Source of the DNA: Archivesica marissinica
Taxonomy: Eukaryota; Mollusca; Bivalvia; Venerida; Vesicomyidae
Reading direction: 5' to 3'
DNA length: 64,000 nucleotides
NCBI GenBank assembly: GCA_014843695.1
Contig: CM026404.1
Span: forward strand, 85,156,712-85,220,711
The position numbers were made by a program, and so were the translations under genes. Shown piece after piece: positions 33,208 through 44,750 of the stretch (positions within the stretch are counted from its first letter, which is position 1; every line of letters begins with the position of its first letter). A model generated the notes under the pieces. The model saw only the letters and a program-made list of their open reading frames with translations, made no database searches and was not told where the DNA came from.

Positions 33208-33660
33208 TCAACATTCTCTATGAGTATAATATCTAGACAGCAACTTTTCTGTTAGTCTAAATTGCCATATCAGCTTGACTTTCAGCTTTTCATTGTCATG
33301 ATAACATTTGGACATTTCTTTTTTTTTCTTCTTCCTGTGACTTCTCTTCATTGCATTTGCTCTGATGTTCTGTTCCTGTACTTGCAGTATTGGGGGATAT
33401 TCGTCTGGTGAATTTGGAGGGGTTAAGATATCATTCGTAGATTTCTGTCTCTTACGGAATTCTCTTGAATGTTGGCGCCACCGTTTCCGTAACTGTCTTT
33501 GTTCCCTTGGTTGCATATCATTAATAGACCTTAGTTTTCCCTCTACTTTTCGTTTCTGGTTTCTTTCTCTCTCTTTTTGTTTGTAGTGTTCATGCACTTC
33601 TGTGTTTTCCCTTTGTCGGAGTCCCCAATTTGCCATGCGCTCTTTAGCTGTAAGTCCCAT
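33208..33660 (-). CDS. Unknown basic, charged protein (about 150 aa, possibly one exon)
   Basis: From Met 33660: MGLTAKERMANWGLRQREN, then HYKQKERERNQKRK, then NDMQPREQRQLRKRWRQHSR, LTPPNSPDE and a very basic HRKKKKKEM tract followed by EKLKVKLIWQFRLTEKLLSR. The layout (repeated Arg/Lys-rich helices, a TPPNSP motif, then a short coiled-coil-like helix) recalls an uncharacterised domain I have seen in proteins of molluscs and other invertebrates; I cannot name it. A possible splice acceptor (TTATATTACAG) lies just upstream at about 33692, so it could be one exon of a larger gene. Expression and function are unknown. It is bounded by transposon fragments, and may itself be carried by one. Confidence 0.4.
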   Translation of the reverse strand: MGLTAKERMANWGLRQRENTEVHEHYKQKERERNQKRKVEGKLRSINDMQPREQRQLRKRWRQHSREFRKRQKSTNDILTPPNSPDEYPPILQVQEQNIRANAMKRSHRKKKKKEMSKCYHDNEKLKVKLIWQFRLTEKLLSRYYTHREC

Positions 33661-33719
33661 TGGTGCAGTAATCTCTATCAAAGACGTATGTTTAATGTCT
33701 GTAATATAATCGCACAAAT

Positions 33720-34516
33720 CGCAAGCTCGTTTTGCCCAATTGTTTTCACTTAGAAGCAGATACCGCTGTTTGCAAACAAACCATAGAACAATATTTCTGC
33801 TGTCCCAAGTGTTTTGTCTAAGACATCCAACGACTTTTTACAAACTGAAACAAAATATAATAATGTGCAAGTCGTATGTCTTTATGGGTGCTTCATGTAC
33901 GCAGTTGTTCCGAATATGTTTTGACTTGTATTTTAACTAATTACATTGACATACTTCATTTATGTATTTTCATTTAATAATATGTGATTATATATGTAGA
34001 CTATTTATTCATACATGCATAAATAACACTTAATTAGCATTGCCGCCATTACCGTTACGACATCGTACTTACCGTTACGAACATGCCCGTAATGGTATTG
34101 ACTGTAACGGTAATGACAAAATTGAAGGAATATACATGTGGTACATCTATGTTAAGTGTTAAAATGGTGGCAGGACTGGTTTCCTATGCAGTACACACGG
34201 TTTGTGCATATGGAGCAACAAAATATAGGGAACTATCATTTACGGGCATATATATAGGAGGATGAACGGTAATGATGTTTCAACAATATATGGATAATAC
34301 AGTGAGAACTTACTTCTTATTTCTTCTTCTAAAACATCCGACAATCCCTCAAGGTCTTCTCTTTCAAACATTCACGCATAAGCTACCTTGAATGGCGTCA
34401 TAATTAGAGAGGATTCAAGATAGACAACTGTGTTCTTATCAAATTAGGACAACGTAACGGTAATGATACAAAATAGCGGGACATGTGTATTTTCTGTTAT
34501 ATTTATCTTGGATTGA
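33720..34516. other. Spacer with further GTAACGGTAAT motifs; no gene recognised
   Basis: The motif appears in both orientations near 34045-34075 (ACCGTTACG), 34105-34115, 34265 and 34452. No convincing ORF. Confidence 0.5.
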
Positions 34517-35251
34517 GATATATACAGGGTATTAGCCAGGAATTAGAAACAGGGAGTCCAAATAAATTGTGGACTTGGCGAGCGAGCGGAGCGAGCGAAG
34601 CGTAACCGGTCTGGGGGTTAAGAAAATTTTGTGTTTTGTGTTTTTTCAGAAGGTATCTGGAGTGTATCTGAGGCACACATATATTATGATTCCACATTTT
34701 GGCATATGAATTTTCAAGGCATGATGTGTCATCTGATTCAAGGGAAGAAAGTTTTTGAGAAAATATATATACATGTAACATTGCATTGTGTTCGAGGTGC
34801 CCTCCTCTGGGAATTTATTTATTTAATGGGTCTCTGGTGCATTTTGAAGCTACTCTCCAGTCGAAAAGTATGATTGGACTATTATACAATTTGTCTACAC
34901 TTGATGTGCATGGTTTGTTTTTTATTTAGCCAATCATCTTATATATTTTGGATTGTATTTGAAACTGGTTTCTAATTGATTTCTTAAAATGATATTGGTG
35001 GGAGAGGCATTTATAATTCTAGATGTAAACATGCACAGAATAAATTGGTGATACCCTATACATGCCAGATGCTGATCCATACTGACAAATATGGATATTG
35101 ATCACCATATGCTATGCAAAATATTGACCTTTATCATGTTCAATATTTATAACAAACACCATGATTTTTATTCATACAGCATGCTGCATACATGACATGA
35201 CATTACATGCACTGTTTGCCCTTTGTCCTGAAGACCAATGACCATACCCTG

Positions 35252-35565
35252 TCCTGGGGCCCTGTACTCACATCCTTACAAGATTCCCATTGACACACAA
35301 AATATGAAAATTGTGCAACAGAACATCATCCGCAAACGGAACATCATACATGTAGTGAGAATTCTGAATTCCAATAGTCCAAAACATGTTTGTAATCCGT
35401 TAACATCCATGTCAAAATAAATGCATTTGTCTCCATATTTATGCATATCATGCATATACCTTCAGTTGCTGATCCTAACCCCTTTTGTAGTGAAGTTCTG
35501 TTGCACAATTTTAATATGTTGTGTCAATGGGAATCTTGTAAGGATGTGAGTACAGGGCCCCAGGA
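35252..35565. mobile_element. Long-inverted-repeat (MITE-like) insertion inside hAT copy 2; same in copy 1 at 26248-26561
   Basis: The arm starting TCCTGGGGCCCTGTACTCAC (35252) is repeated inverted to 35565, giving arms of about 70 bp with few mismatches around a loop of about 170 bp. The inserted structure is present at the same place in both hAT copies, so it was acquired before they separated. I could not define a target duplication. Confidence 0.7.
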
Positions 35566-36155
35566 CGGTGTATAGTCAACATACCAGCCTCCTGGGTAAT
35601 GTTTATACTGAATATGCTATATGCTAATACTGAATATGCTATATGCTAATACTGAATATGCTATATGCTAATACTAAAACTGTCACAAAGAATGTATCAG
35701 CATAATCCTGGAAAAGACATGAAAAATATTTTGAAAAAGTACTAAAAATAGTATGAATATGGTAAACAAATACATAACATAAATGTAACAACTAAGAGCA
35801 TTAGAGTAAGATGTGAGTACACGTAGCATATGTATATGTTGACCTGCTTAAATACAATGCTATGCTATGTGGCTACATAAGGTATAATGCCATATAGAGC
35901 TGTAAGTAGCAGCATAGTATAGCATCTTATGAAGCAGGCCGACATCATGACACATTGTCTGTAATCTCAAATGCATATATACCCGTAGGACGTAAATGTA
36001 CACTGATAGCAGCATCAAATGACTTGGCACCAAAAGTAACAATAAAATAACAGCAGAGTCAAGTTCAGACAACACTTATCCGTCAGTATGGTACGGTACC
36101 ATTATGAATACTGGTAAAAACACTAATTGCACAAGAATACACAATCGCAAAAACA

Positions 36156-39100
36156 TTACAAACGCCTGTTGGCTTTGAAAAACAACTTCTGTGCACTGTC
36201 GAAATCAAACTCTTCGGGAGGAATGTTCTCATAGCTGACTCTGATCAGGCGATCAAGCTGGGCAATGGAAAGTCTGTTCCGGAGGCTGGTCTTGATACGA
36301 TTTTGTACGGAGAATAAGCGCTCTGCCTCTGCATTCCCCACAAGTGTGCACAGACTTGCAGTCATCAGACGATAGATAGCTGTGTGTACAACAATGATAT
36401 ATATGTAGCAACTCAACTTTAGTGGGGGTCTGGGATATTCACTTGGCCATGAATAATCACACTGGATGTGTAAACATTGTAACATGGACTTCGGCTTTGG
36501 AATCATGAATTTTTTTCAAATATGTGTTAAATGACAATATCCTTTATATCCATCTATTCTCATGATTCCTGATTGATTATGCATATACATGTACGATGTT
36601 GACCTGATTTCCCATTTTCATATCTATTCTGAAACAATAAATACAGATGAAACTCACATGGATAAATTTGAACGTTGCCCGCATTTGGCCCGCCAAATAA
36701 CTTTGGAAGTAGTTGGCCTGGACGGAATACGTGGAAGTATCGTCCACCATTCGAGTCTTCCCTGTACTCCCCACGATTCCGGTGTAGCAGCCGCTTGAAA
36801 GGGAGAAACTCGCCGCGACACTGGTCACCATCAACCAAAGGGGGGAACCGCAGACCCTCTCGGTTGCTCTTGGCTTTGCCGTAGTGGTCCAGGAGTATAT
36901 TTAGATCTCCTATGCCCCAATGTCCCAAGACACTGTCATCTGTTTGGTACGACTGAGGGTCAAAAATCTGCAAATAAGTACATACATGATCATTATTGAT
37001 GTAGATGTTGACAATTGCGTCAATCATTAAATCTGCTACAATAGCTCTGAATCTTCAAGAAATAAAGACGATAAAGTTGTAATGTAGACGAGGAATTTTA
37101 CATCTGAAAAATGTTAAATGTTATGAAACAGTATGAACAATGCATAATTTTGTCATTTCCTTTATCAGCACACTAAGGAACAAACCTTCATGGCATCCAG
37201 TAGATCAACCTGTGGGAAACGTTCCTGAAGATTGTTTAGCAACCCATCAAGAAAGTCTGTCCGGGTTGTCTGAAATTCTGCCACTTGATCAGCATTTCTC
37301 CGCCCCACAGCATACGAGACTTGGACACCCTTGTGAATGTGTGGCCGTGGTCCTGTTGTCGATTCCTGAAGTCGCGACAGTTGTGGGCCAGCGTTCATTC
37401 TCAGGTCCTCCAAACTGCGTATCCCATCCTGTAACTGCAAACAACACAGGGAGTCACGACTGAATTGTGAATGAATAATATCATCATATCACACTATTCG
37501 CCCAGACATTACCAACTATAAATATTAATTCAACAATGTGTATACATGAATATATACATGTATTTAGCTAATCCTGCGTACGTATGTACCCTTGTATGTA
37601 AATCAGTGTAATACAAGTTTGTATTTGTACGGGCCAGTTTTCATTTACTTAGGCAGGATCACACTATAGATATGATAATAATGTTTACATGGTCAACATA
37701 ACAAAACTCACTGTGTATCTTAAGACAGAGAATGAGATGTCCTTGTACTGGAAGACACGACTCAGTTGGTTGCTAATGCCCAGTATGTCCGCAGTCAAGT
37801 GCAGCAGCGCCATGAACTTGTAGCTCGACAGTTGGGAATGCAGACCAATGGCGGTCGGATCACCTTTATCTGCTTCCTGGCTTAAGAGAACCATCAATGG
37901 CTCAAAGTTGCGGATGATGGCATTGACGCTTTCACCCATGCTCAGCCAGCGGATGTCGTATAACCGTTTGAACTTCACCTCATCCACTTCCAGCAAAGCT
38001 GCGATTTCCCCAAACATGTGTAGGCGCACCTCCGACCCTTGGATGTAGTTATACACCCCGGAAATGATGCTCTGGATTATCTCCATGTTGGGAATGGAAT
38101 TGCAAGCTTGGCTTACAGCAAGGTTGAGTCGGTGACAGCAACAGTGCACACAGACACAATGTGGTGCGGCCTGGTGGATCAATCCCGTGACGCCGTTCAG
38201 GTCACTCGCCATCACACTGGCTCCATCTGTACCCAGTCCAACCACCTTACTCATAGGCACGCCAAACTCAGCTAGGGCGTCTCTTACACTATCGAAGATG
38301 GTGACAGCTCGTCCATTCGCTATCGCCTTCAAGCGGAGGAATGTTGTACGGAGCGTCTTGAGGCGGCTAATGAAGCGGACGATGATGACCAGATGTTTCT
38401 CCGAAGAGCGATCTGTCGATTCATCTGTGCCGATGGCCACCCAAGGACTTTGCGTCAAATCAGCAATGAGTTGCTTCTCCAATACTGTCGAGATGGAGCT
38501 GAGAAGTTGATTGAAGATATCGGGAGAATCATAGGTTGCGTTCCCGCCAATTTGCAACAGAGAAGCATCGGGCGCCTTTCTTCTGCGGAGCAGCGCCAAC
38601 AGGCTCTTGTACTTTCTGTTAGGTATTTCCTCCTGTGCCAGCCAGTACACTGCATCCAGTGCCACCAGTATGGCTCGCCGTCTCTTATCGGATGCATGCT
38701 GCACCCCCTTTCGAATTAAGGGCTGTCCGCCAGCACTCATTGACTCTCTGTGGTCTTGACTGATCAAGTGAGATCGGACAGTTTTTAACCTGTTTTTAAA
38801 AAGGATTGTAGTTAGTGAACAACATAGATAAGTGACTCATGTATGTATACAATGTAATAAGCATTCATTTCGCATTAGTGTCTATATTATGCAATTTATA
38901 TTTCATGAAGCTTCACTGTCTTTATTCGCTATCTGAATTACAGAAAAGCTTAAAAGTTAAAATTGCGTGCCGCTTCTATGCTGATGGAACATAAATATGG
39001 GTGTCACATGTATACATGTGGTACATGTATATCTGAATGGCATTTATACAACATACAACTTCAAAGTCGGAAGGATCCAGACAAATCGGACTTTAATTGC

Positions 39101-40227
39101 TGTACCTGTAATTATTGGTGCCCGATGACCATGGCCCAACGATGTTCTCCGCCTTGCAGCAGGAACAAAACATGACGTTGCTCCTGGAATCATAGTGCAG
39201 CCATGGGGAGAAAAGAGTCAGCCATTCACGTGGAAAATTACGTTTCCTAGGCTCTTTTGGAGCTTTCTTTCCCTTGCCGACACCCTTGCCTTTAGGCTTA
39301 GGAGCAGGTCTTCGTGTTGATTTGATGGTCGACGGAGCCGCTGAGGTCGACGGAGCCGCTGAGGTCGACAGAGCCGCTGAGGTCGACGGAGCCGCTGAGG
39401 TCGACGGAGCCGCTGAGGTCGATGGTGCTGAAGATGCACCAGTAGCTCCTAGAGACACAAATTAATTTAAATGATATATGTATGCATAACTGTCTCAAAA
39501 TGTAAATATGATAAACCATGAGTCGACATGACATTAACATGCATTTCAATGCATTCATTGCCAGTATTTACCATGATTTGCATACAACTTTCTATATAGC
39601 TAATAAAAGCCCCCCCCCCGCACCCCCCTAGTACCTTTGTCCCCTGTCGTCCACAAATGAAAACAATATGTATATATACGATTTATTTGATTTATTAATT
39701 GATTTTTATTAGGCAAATAAAATAGATACACATACAAGTACATATATATTACAATTATTGCCGAGGATAACACAAAACCATCCCGTTGAAAGAACAATTT
39801 TCACTTTCGGTTTTGAACTGTAAATATATACTGCGTAACAGCCAAATGGGCATATACGCCATATTTGGTCATATCTCCTCCCACTTATGCAAATATTTCA
39901 ATTGGAAAGCCTTTGCGCTGTTCATACAAGACCGTAATACACAGGACATATTTTGGGGTCAGTTTTTTATCGGAACACCGATTGCGCAATAATGCGCAGT
40001 AAAGATGCGTGGTGGTTGCTACATTAAGTTGCAGTAGAGCCAAGTTTAACTTCGGGAGAGTTTCAGCGATTCGCGTCATTAATCTGATGTGACACACTGA
40101 TATGTTATTAAAAATTGCTGTTTATATATGACAGATTTGTGTTCATATATATAGATCTACCTGCTTTCGTGGAGAAAAATAATCGAATGTCTTTGCGAAC
40201 AGCGACAGATTTCGGCTTTGCTGCCAT
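36156..40227 (-). CDS. hAT transposase, six exons, intact (756 aa)
   Basis: Exons (minus strand): 40161-40227, 39106-39448, 37712-38789, 37186-37434, 36658-36967, 36156-36379. All five introns are GT-AG and the phases (1, 2, 0, 0, 1) agree. Residues 1-22 are MAAKPKSVAVRKDIRLFFST plus KA. Residues 24-65 are an Ala/Pro/Ser/Thr repeat. Residues 94-150 form a BED/TTF-like finger (CxxC at 117/120, H144, H150) split by intron 2. The catalytic region has D259 in GTDESTD, D325 in LGTDGAS and CCCH at 353-356. The C-terminus has NAEAERLFSVQNRIKT (698-713), the dimerisation signature that carries the conserved Glu region. The enzyme cuts at the TIRs and reinserts in the nucleus, making 8-bp duplications. 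Length fits ZNF862-like hAT proteins. I see no stop or frameshift, so it could be active. Confidence 0.88.
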
Positions 40228-40538
40228 TTTTACACGAAACGAAACCTACCGCTCGACGTAAGATGCTCTGTGATTGGCTGTTTGCTGAGGGATTCACTGG
40301 CAGCAGTCATGTGATCGCTTAGAAAAATACTCGAAACAAAACCGAAACTGCGAAAAAGTAACGCATTCCATCAGAGCTTTTGGTGTGGAAATTGAGCATG
40401 TTTACGAAATATATTTGAGAACATATGGAAATGGCCGTCCAATACCGCCGTCCAACGTAATTTGTGACCGTCCACTTCTGAGATTGGCCGTCCATTTGGA
40501 CGGCTGGACGGCTCTCTGGCTAATACCCTGGATATATA

Positions 40539-40861
40539 TGTGTAATATTAGATGAATATAAAAGTATGACATATCACCAAAAGTCATGTATCTATATTAT
40601 GTCCGATTAAAGGACGGAACATATCTAATTTTTCACACAAGGGTACCATAGGGACATAGTGTTTGTACCCAAGTGGGTAAAGTATGAAATTAAAATAAAA
40701 AATGTAGAGATTATTCTGACTGTTTTAATGTTCTTAAATGGTGACACAAGGTGTGCACATATATTTAAGCATATATTTATAAAGTAAAGACTTATAATTG
40801 CGTGTGAAAATTTATATAATTATATCGGGACAAGGGGTGCGCGTTTTCTATAGAATGACTG
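40539..40861. other. No gene recognised
   Basis: Flanking sequence right of the hAT target duplication. It contains a short imperfect inverted pair (GGGTACCATAGGGACATAG and TTTGTACCCAAGTGGGTA). Nothing else is visible. Confidence 0.4.
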
Positions 40862-41160
40862 ATGTATTAGAGGAATCTTAGAATACACATTTGTTCATAT
40901 GTATTAGAGGAATCTTAGAATACGCATTTGTTCATATGTATTAGAGGAATCTTAGAATACACATTTGTTCATATGTATTAGAGGAATCTTAGAATACACA
41001 TTTGTTCATATGTATTAGAGGAATCTTAGAATACACATTTGTTCATATATATGTATTAGAGGAATCTTAGAATACACATTTGTTCATATGTTTTAGAGGA
41101 ATCTTAGAATACACATTTGTTCATATGTATTAGAGGAATCTTAGAATACACATTTGTTCG
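40862..41160. repeat. 37-bp minisatellite, 8 copies
   Basis: ATGTATTAGAGGAATCTTAG with AATACACATTTGTTCAT repeats with single-base changes; one unit carries an extra ATAT. Confidence 0.95.
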
Positions 41161-41616
41161 CCATAGTAACGACTATCAGATTTATAAATCGGTTAATGTC
41201 CTGTCCCTCTATTGAATCCATTAAGAAATGTCTTACGTCTTTGGTTTACTAAAAGCTTTCCGAAATAAAATGTTATTCTCTGTCCATAGTGTTCGCCTAT
41301 AGTATATTTTTCTGGTGATTGCTGGTTTGGAGTGTGATCATAATCTACGTCTACTAAAGAGGGCTTGACTGTGTCGAATGATGAATGGATTAAATATGAT
41401 TGAATGTCATTTCTAGGCTATGCTAATCGGATAAGTTCAATTTGGCGTGCAAGATGTAATTGTAATTGCGTAATCGATTGTTGTTTTCCCCCTAGATTGT
41501 TCCAATTATGGATAGCTGTATTTCAACGGCGCTCAATAATGTTGCAATTATTCAATTGTAAGTTTGATTTACTGTTCGTTTCTTCTTTAATTAATACATA
41601 ATAATTTAAATGTTTA
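41161..41616. other. No gene recognised
   Basis: AT-rich spacer; the 65-codon ORF at 41404 has no motif. Confidence 0.5.
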
Positions 41617-41857
41617 TTAACCCTTTCAACCCCACAGGCCTCTAAATAGGCTTATGAAAAGTGTAGATCCAGATGAGCCGGCTCGTGACGAGCCGTCTCG
41701 TCAGGATCTGCACTTTTTGCCAGTGATATGACTATTTTTAGACATAATTACCCATTTTGATAAATGAACTTGTCCAAATGTGATTTTCTGATTCATTTAT
41801 TGGTTTATGAATATCATGGACCAGTCCATGTGAGTTACTTGGTGTTGAATGGGTTAA
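41617..41857. mobile_element. TTAA-flanked MITE (piggyBac-like), subfamily 2, full copy
   Basis: TTAACCCTTTCAACCCCA at the left and TTGAATGGGTTAA at the right, TTAA at both ends. The hairpin core AGTGTAGATCCAGATGAGCC / TCGTCAGGATCTGCACTTTT pairs around GGCTCGTGACGAGCC. The distal part contains GACCAGTCCATGTGAGTTAC. Other copies are at 55368-55613, 55691-55809 and 60101-60300. Confidence 0.85.
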
Positions 41858-42284
41858 AGTCACATTTGAGGCAATTATGCATGCAAACTTGATATGAAGT
41901 ACATTGGAATGGAGCAATGTTCACTATTCTAAAGCATATGTTCAATACACAAACTGATTTAAGCAGATGTGGAGTCTATAAAAAAATGTAAAAGTAAAGT
42001 GTTTGTTTATTATAGTGTCACCATTATTTAAAGGGACAGTCATTTCTGACTTATGAGACACCATATATATAAATTATGTGCTATTGCAAAATCTATCATT
42101 TTTAATAGATCTCTTCCTAATGAACTTAATTTGAGAAAGTTTATGTTTCAAATGACAACGGATATATGCAACCAGTCAGAGTCATGACATGAGCTAAATA
42201 CGGTGGTATATTTAATGTGTTTTGTCGTCCATCAACTTTCAACTGTTTCTTGTGAATCACATAGAAGTTTCATTCTCTGTGTGT
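41858..42284. other. No gene recognised
   Basis: AT-rich; no repeats or ORFs that I can name. Confidence 0.5.
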
Positions 42285-42457
42285 TTTACGTTTATTTATC
42301 GCTAACGGTTGCCTATATGAACAACGCCTCATGAAGAGATTAGTCATTATAGATTTTTGGAGGATAGTGCAACGATACAGACAGAGACCCATTCCAGAGT
42401 CTCTTCTGGTTCTTTTACGTGCATAGTGTACAGCACCGACACGGTATACAGCACCAA
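42285..42457 (-). mobile_element. SINE (tRNA-Thr-like family D), 3' half
   Basis: Minus-strand body and tail of the SINE whose head is at 43650-43764: GTGCTGTACACTATGCACG, CCAGAAGAGACTCTGG, GACTAATCTCTTCATGAGGC, ending GATAAATAAACG. It is separated from its head by the hAT-type insertion at 42466-43641. Bases 42458-42465 are the target duplication of that insertion. Confidence 0.85.
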
Positions 42458-42465
42458 CACAATAC

Positions 42466-43641
42466 TAGGGCTGCGTATTGCCAGACCCCTTCCGATACGA
42501 TACGTATTGCAATACGGGACTGCCGATACGATACGATACAGGCAATATCGGAGAACGGATCCAGCTTTAGGGTCATAGCAAATGATCTCTCTATGTGAGC
42601 ACTTGACCTCCGTTTGAGTCCTGTCTCGGCTGGGCTACTGTAGGATAGAGTAACGTCAATGATGCTCATGATGTCAACATGTATTTGTTTATAGGACATT
42701 TGTTATTTAGCGCCGATTTTGACGTTTTGGATCCGTCTAATCAAGGTAGTAAAAATACTAAAAATAACCAACAAAGTCATTCAGAGTAGAACAGTATTAA
42801 GTTATTAATCAATAAAGTTTTTATAGATTTCTCTATATCCCCCCAAAAAAACAATACCTAGATCTTAATACTTTGAAGGTCACTATAAAGAAGATTTTTC
42901 TTCAAAAAGATCAAAGAATCAACAGGCTATCTGGGTCTAGCTCTGAAAATATATAGATCTAGTTCTTGTATGAGGCTATGAGCATAGGCCTACTGGTAAT
43001 AAAACCAACTACAGGGTACATATTTTGTTTATTAGCCTACATATCCCAAACCATACAATAAATAATGGATTAGCTCTAGATTTATAATTCCAAGCTCTTG
43101 CAAATCTGGGATCCCAACTATTATATGGTTCTCTACGAGTCCGCGCCCGTTGCTAAAAATAGCAATGTCATCCGGAAGTCAACAAGGTCAAATAATTCAA
43201 AAAATACAACTCGTAGATTTTAAGCCCGATTTATAATTTCAAAGCAAATAAGCTGATATTCCCAGGTCAATATAGTTTAAACATTGGTTTGTTGTAGCAT
43301 ATAATAAAGACTAAAATGTGTAAAACTAAAGACCTGTTTCAATGTGGTGACGTTTTTATTGTTAAACACCACTTTAAAAATTCGAACTTGCGTGATAGCT
43401 TTAACGCTAGCTCTGCAGCAGCAGGTGCACGCTTTGAGGAATGCTAAATATAAAAATAACAGCAAAGTTTTGCTCATTTAGCGAACGTTTTCAAGTATTT
43501 TAATTAGAATCGGTAGAAAAAACACACAATGGAATTTTACTCTTCGATACGGCCGATATACGCGATACAGACCCTCCCGATACGATACGCATATACGTTC
43601 GTCAGCGTATCGCGGTATACCGGTATATCGCGGCAGCCCTA
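42466..43641. mobile_element. Non-autonomous hAT-type element (1,176 bp) with 8-bp target duplication, inserted in a SINE
   Basis: Ends TAGGGCTGCG and CGGCAGCCCTA are inverted. Direct repeats CACAATAC at 42458-42465 and 43642-43649 flank it. Subterminal DNA is rich in CGATAC/GTATCG motifs at both ends, as in other TAGGGCTG hAT elements. No transposase ORF is present. Removing it restores a continuous SINE. Confidence 0.88.
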
Positions 43642-43649
43642 CACAATAC

Positions 43650-43764
43650 CATGGTTTAAAGTCCCATAAAGACTGTTAGTTGTATTAGGGTCAGACGGAG
43701 GATCGAACCTGCGATCCCTGGATTACCAGTCCAGCATGTTACCATTGGACTACAGATCCGTCTG
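43650..43764 (-). mobile_element. SINE (family D) tRNA-derived head
   Basis: Minus-strand reading starts CAGACGGATCTGTAGTCCAA and GGTAACATGCTGGACTGG, then TAATCCAGGGATCGCAGGTT and CGATCC. The anticodon loop CTGGTAA would give GGT (Thr). A box and B box are both present. Confidence 0.85.
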
Positions 43765-43859
43765 ATACTACATACTTACAACTGATTGATATTATAAACC
43801 ATTTACTATGACCTAATCAATATGTTTGGTAATACTTGCTTCCGCAGAGCATCGGTGTG

Positions 43860-44162
43860 AGCTAAACAGGGTTCATTCTAGGTCAGAATTTTTGGGAGAA
43901 GTGAGAAAGTGCGTGATCGCTTCCTTAAATGGTATTCTTTAATATACTTCTGCAAAATAGGATTAAAATGCACAGTACAACCATTAAATACAACATTTGA
44001 ATAGAAGGAGTGCTTTATAATGGGCCAGTGTATCTTACCAGACACAATTTTGTTTGAAAATCGTTTTTTTTTTTAGGGAGAAGTGGGGCCCCCAGAGGGC
44101 GAAGTCAGGGTCCCTAGGGTGACTATTTCGCCCACATCGCCCTCTAGAATGATCCTTGGCTG
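43860..44162. repeat. Possible degenerate TIR element
   Basis: CAGGGTTCATTCTAGG (43870) and the inverse-like CTAGAATGATCCTTG near 44143 are imperfect inverted repeats about 290 bp apart. The inner right side has GGGCGATGTGGGCGAAATAG in inverse. No matching target duplication was found. Confidence 0.35.
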
Positions 44163-44750
44163 AATATTGTGAACTGGTACATTTCGTATCAAGCACCATC
44201 GATTATTCGTGTAGATAATTAATTTGATGTAGAGTGGTGTTTTTGAAGTGGATGGTGATCATGCATTAAACGATGACATCCTGATGACGTTTCATCTTCT
44301 TTCTCGAGGGATAAGTCCCTGTCAGAGTTACCCGCCTCACTGTTGGTCATCCCACAGCAGCATATAAACCGACCAGGCATTTTGACATCATACATCGTAT
44401 GTCGCTTCCCTGCTTGGCGTTGTCATCTCGGCTCCCCTAATAACTTATAGTTTGGTGCATACAACGGTAAAGAGCACGACACGCTGATGATCCCTGTGCC
44501 CTAATGCTGCTGCTGCTGCTGCTGCTGCGAGATGTGCCTCAGCCTTGACGGGCACGCCGTGGGGAGGTCGGCCTAGGATTTACGATGAAGTAGACATATG
44601 TCCGTTATATGTTTCCCGTTCGGTATCGGTTTAAGCCGATACATTCAGATATTGTATTACCAACGTTGTATTCATGTTAAAATAAATACAGTTGAAGAAT
44701 ATATTCCAGTGTCCCCATTTGTTGTGCCATTAGCTTTAATAAAATAAGCT
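44163..44750. other. No gene recognised; contains a short CTG tract
   Basis: A (CTG)n run of about seven units lies at 44505-44527. The rest shows no coding or repeat structure I can support. Confidence 0.5.

Larger units (their letters stand above)
34525..40530 (-). mobile_element. Complete autonomous-looking hAT transposon (6,006 bp) with 8-bp target duplication
   Basis: Terminal inverted repeats CAGGGTATTAGCCAG (left, 34525) and CTGGCTAATACCCTG (right, ends 40530). Direct repeats GATATATA at 34517-34524 and 40531-40538 are the 8-bp target duplication typical of hAT elements. The right subterminal 90 bp contain CCGTCC four times and GGACGG twice, likely transposase-binding sites. The minus strand holds a six-exon transposase gene with all frames intact. 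The 3' part (34880-36155) contains a nested long inverted repeat. The near-identity of copy 1 implies recent activity. Confidence 0.93.

Noticed and set aside
39274..39465. Plus-strand Ala/Glu/Val repeat ORF (GAAEVD)
   Set aside because: Antisense of the Ala/Pro/Ser/Thr repeat in exon 2 of the hAT gene.
43690..43764. Functional tRNA-Thr gene
   Set aside because: The tRNA-like part continues into a SINE body, recurs at 57.6 and 58.5 kb, and lacks a tRNA-type terminator; it is a SINE head.
44505..44527. CTG trinucleotide expansion
   Set aside because: Only about seven units; not notable by itself.
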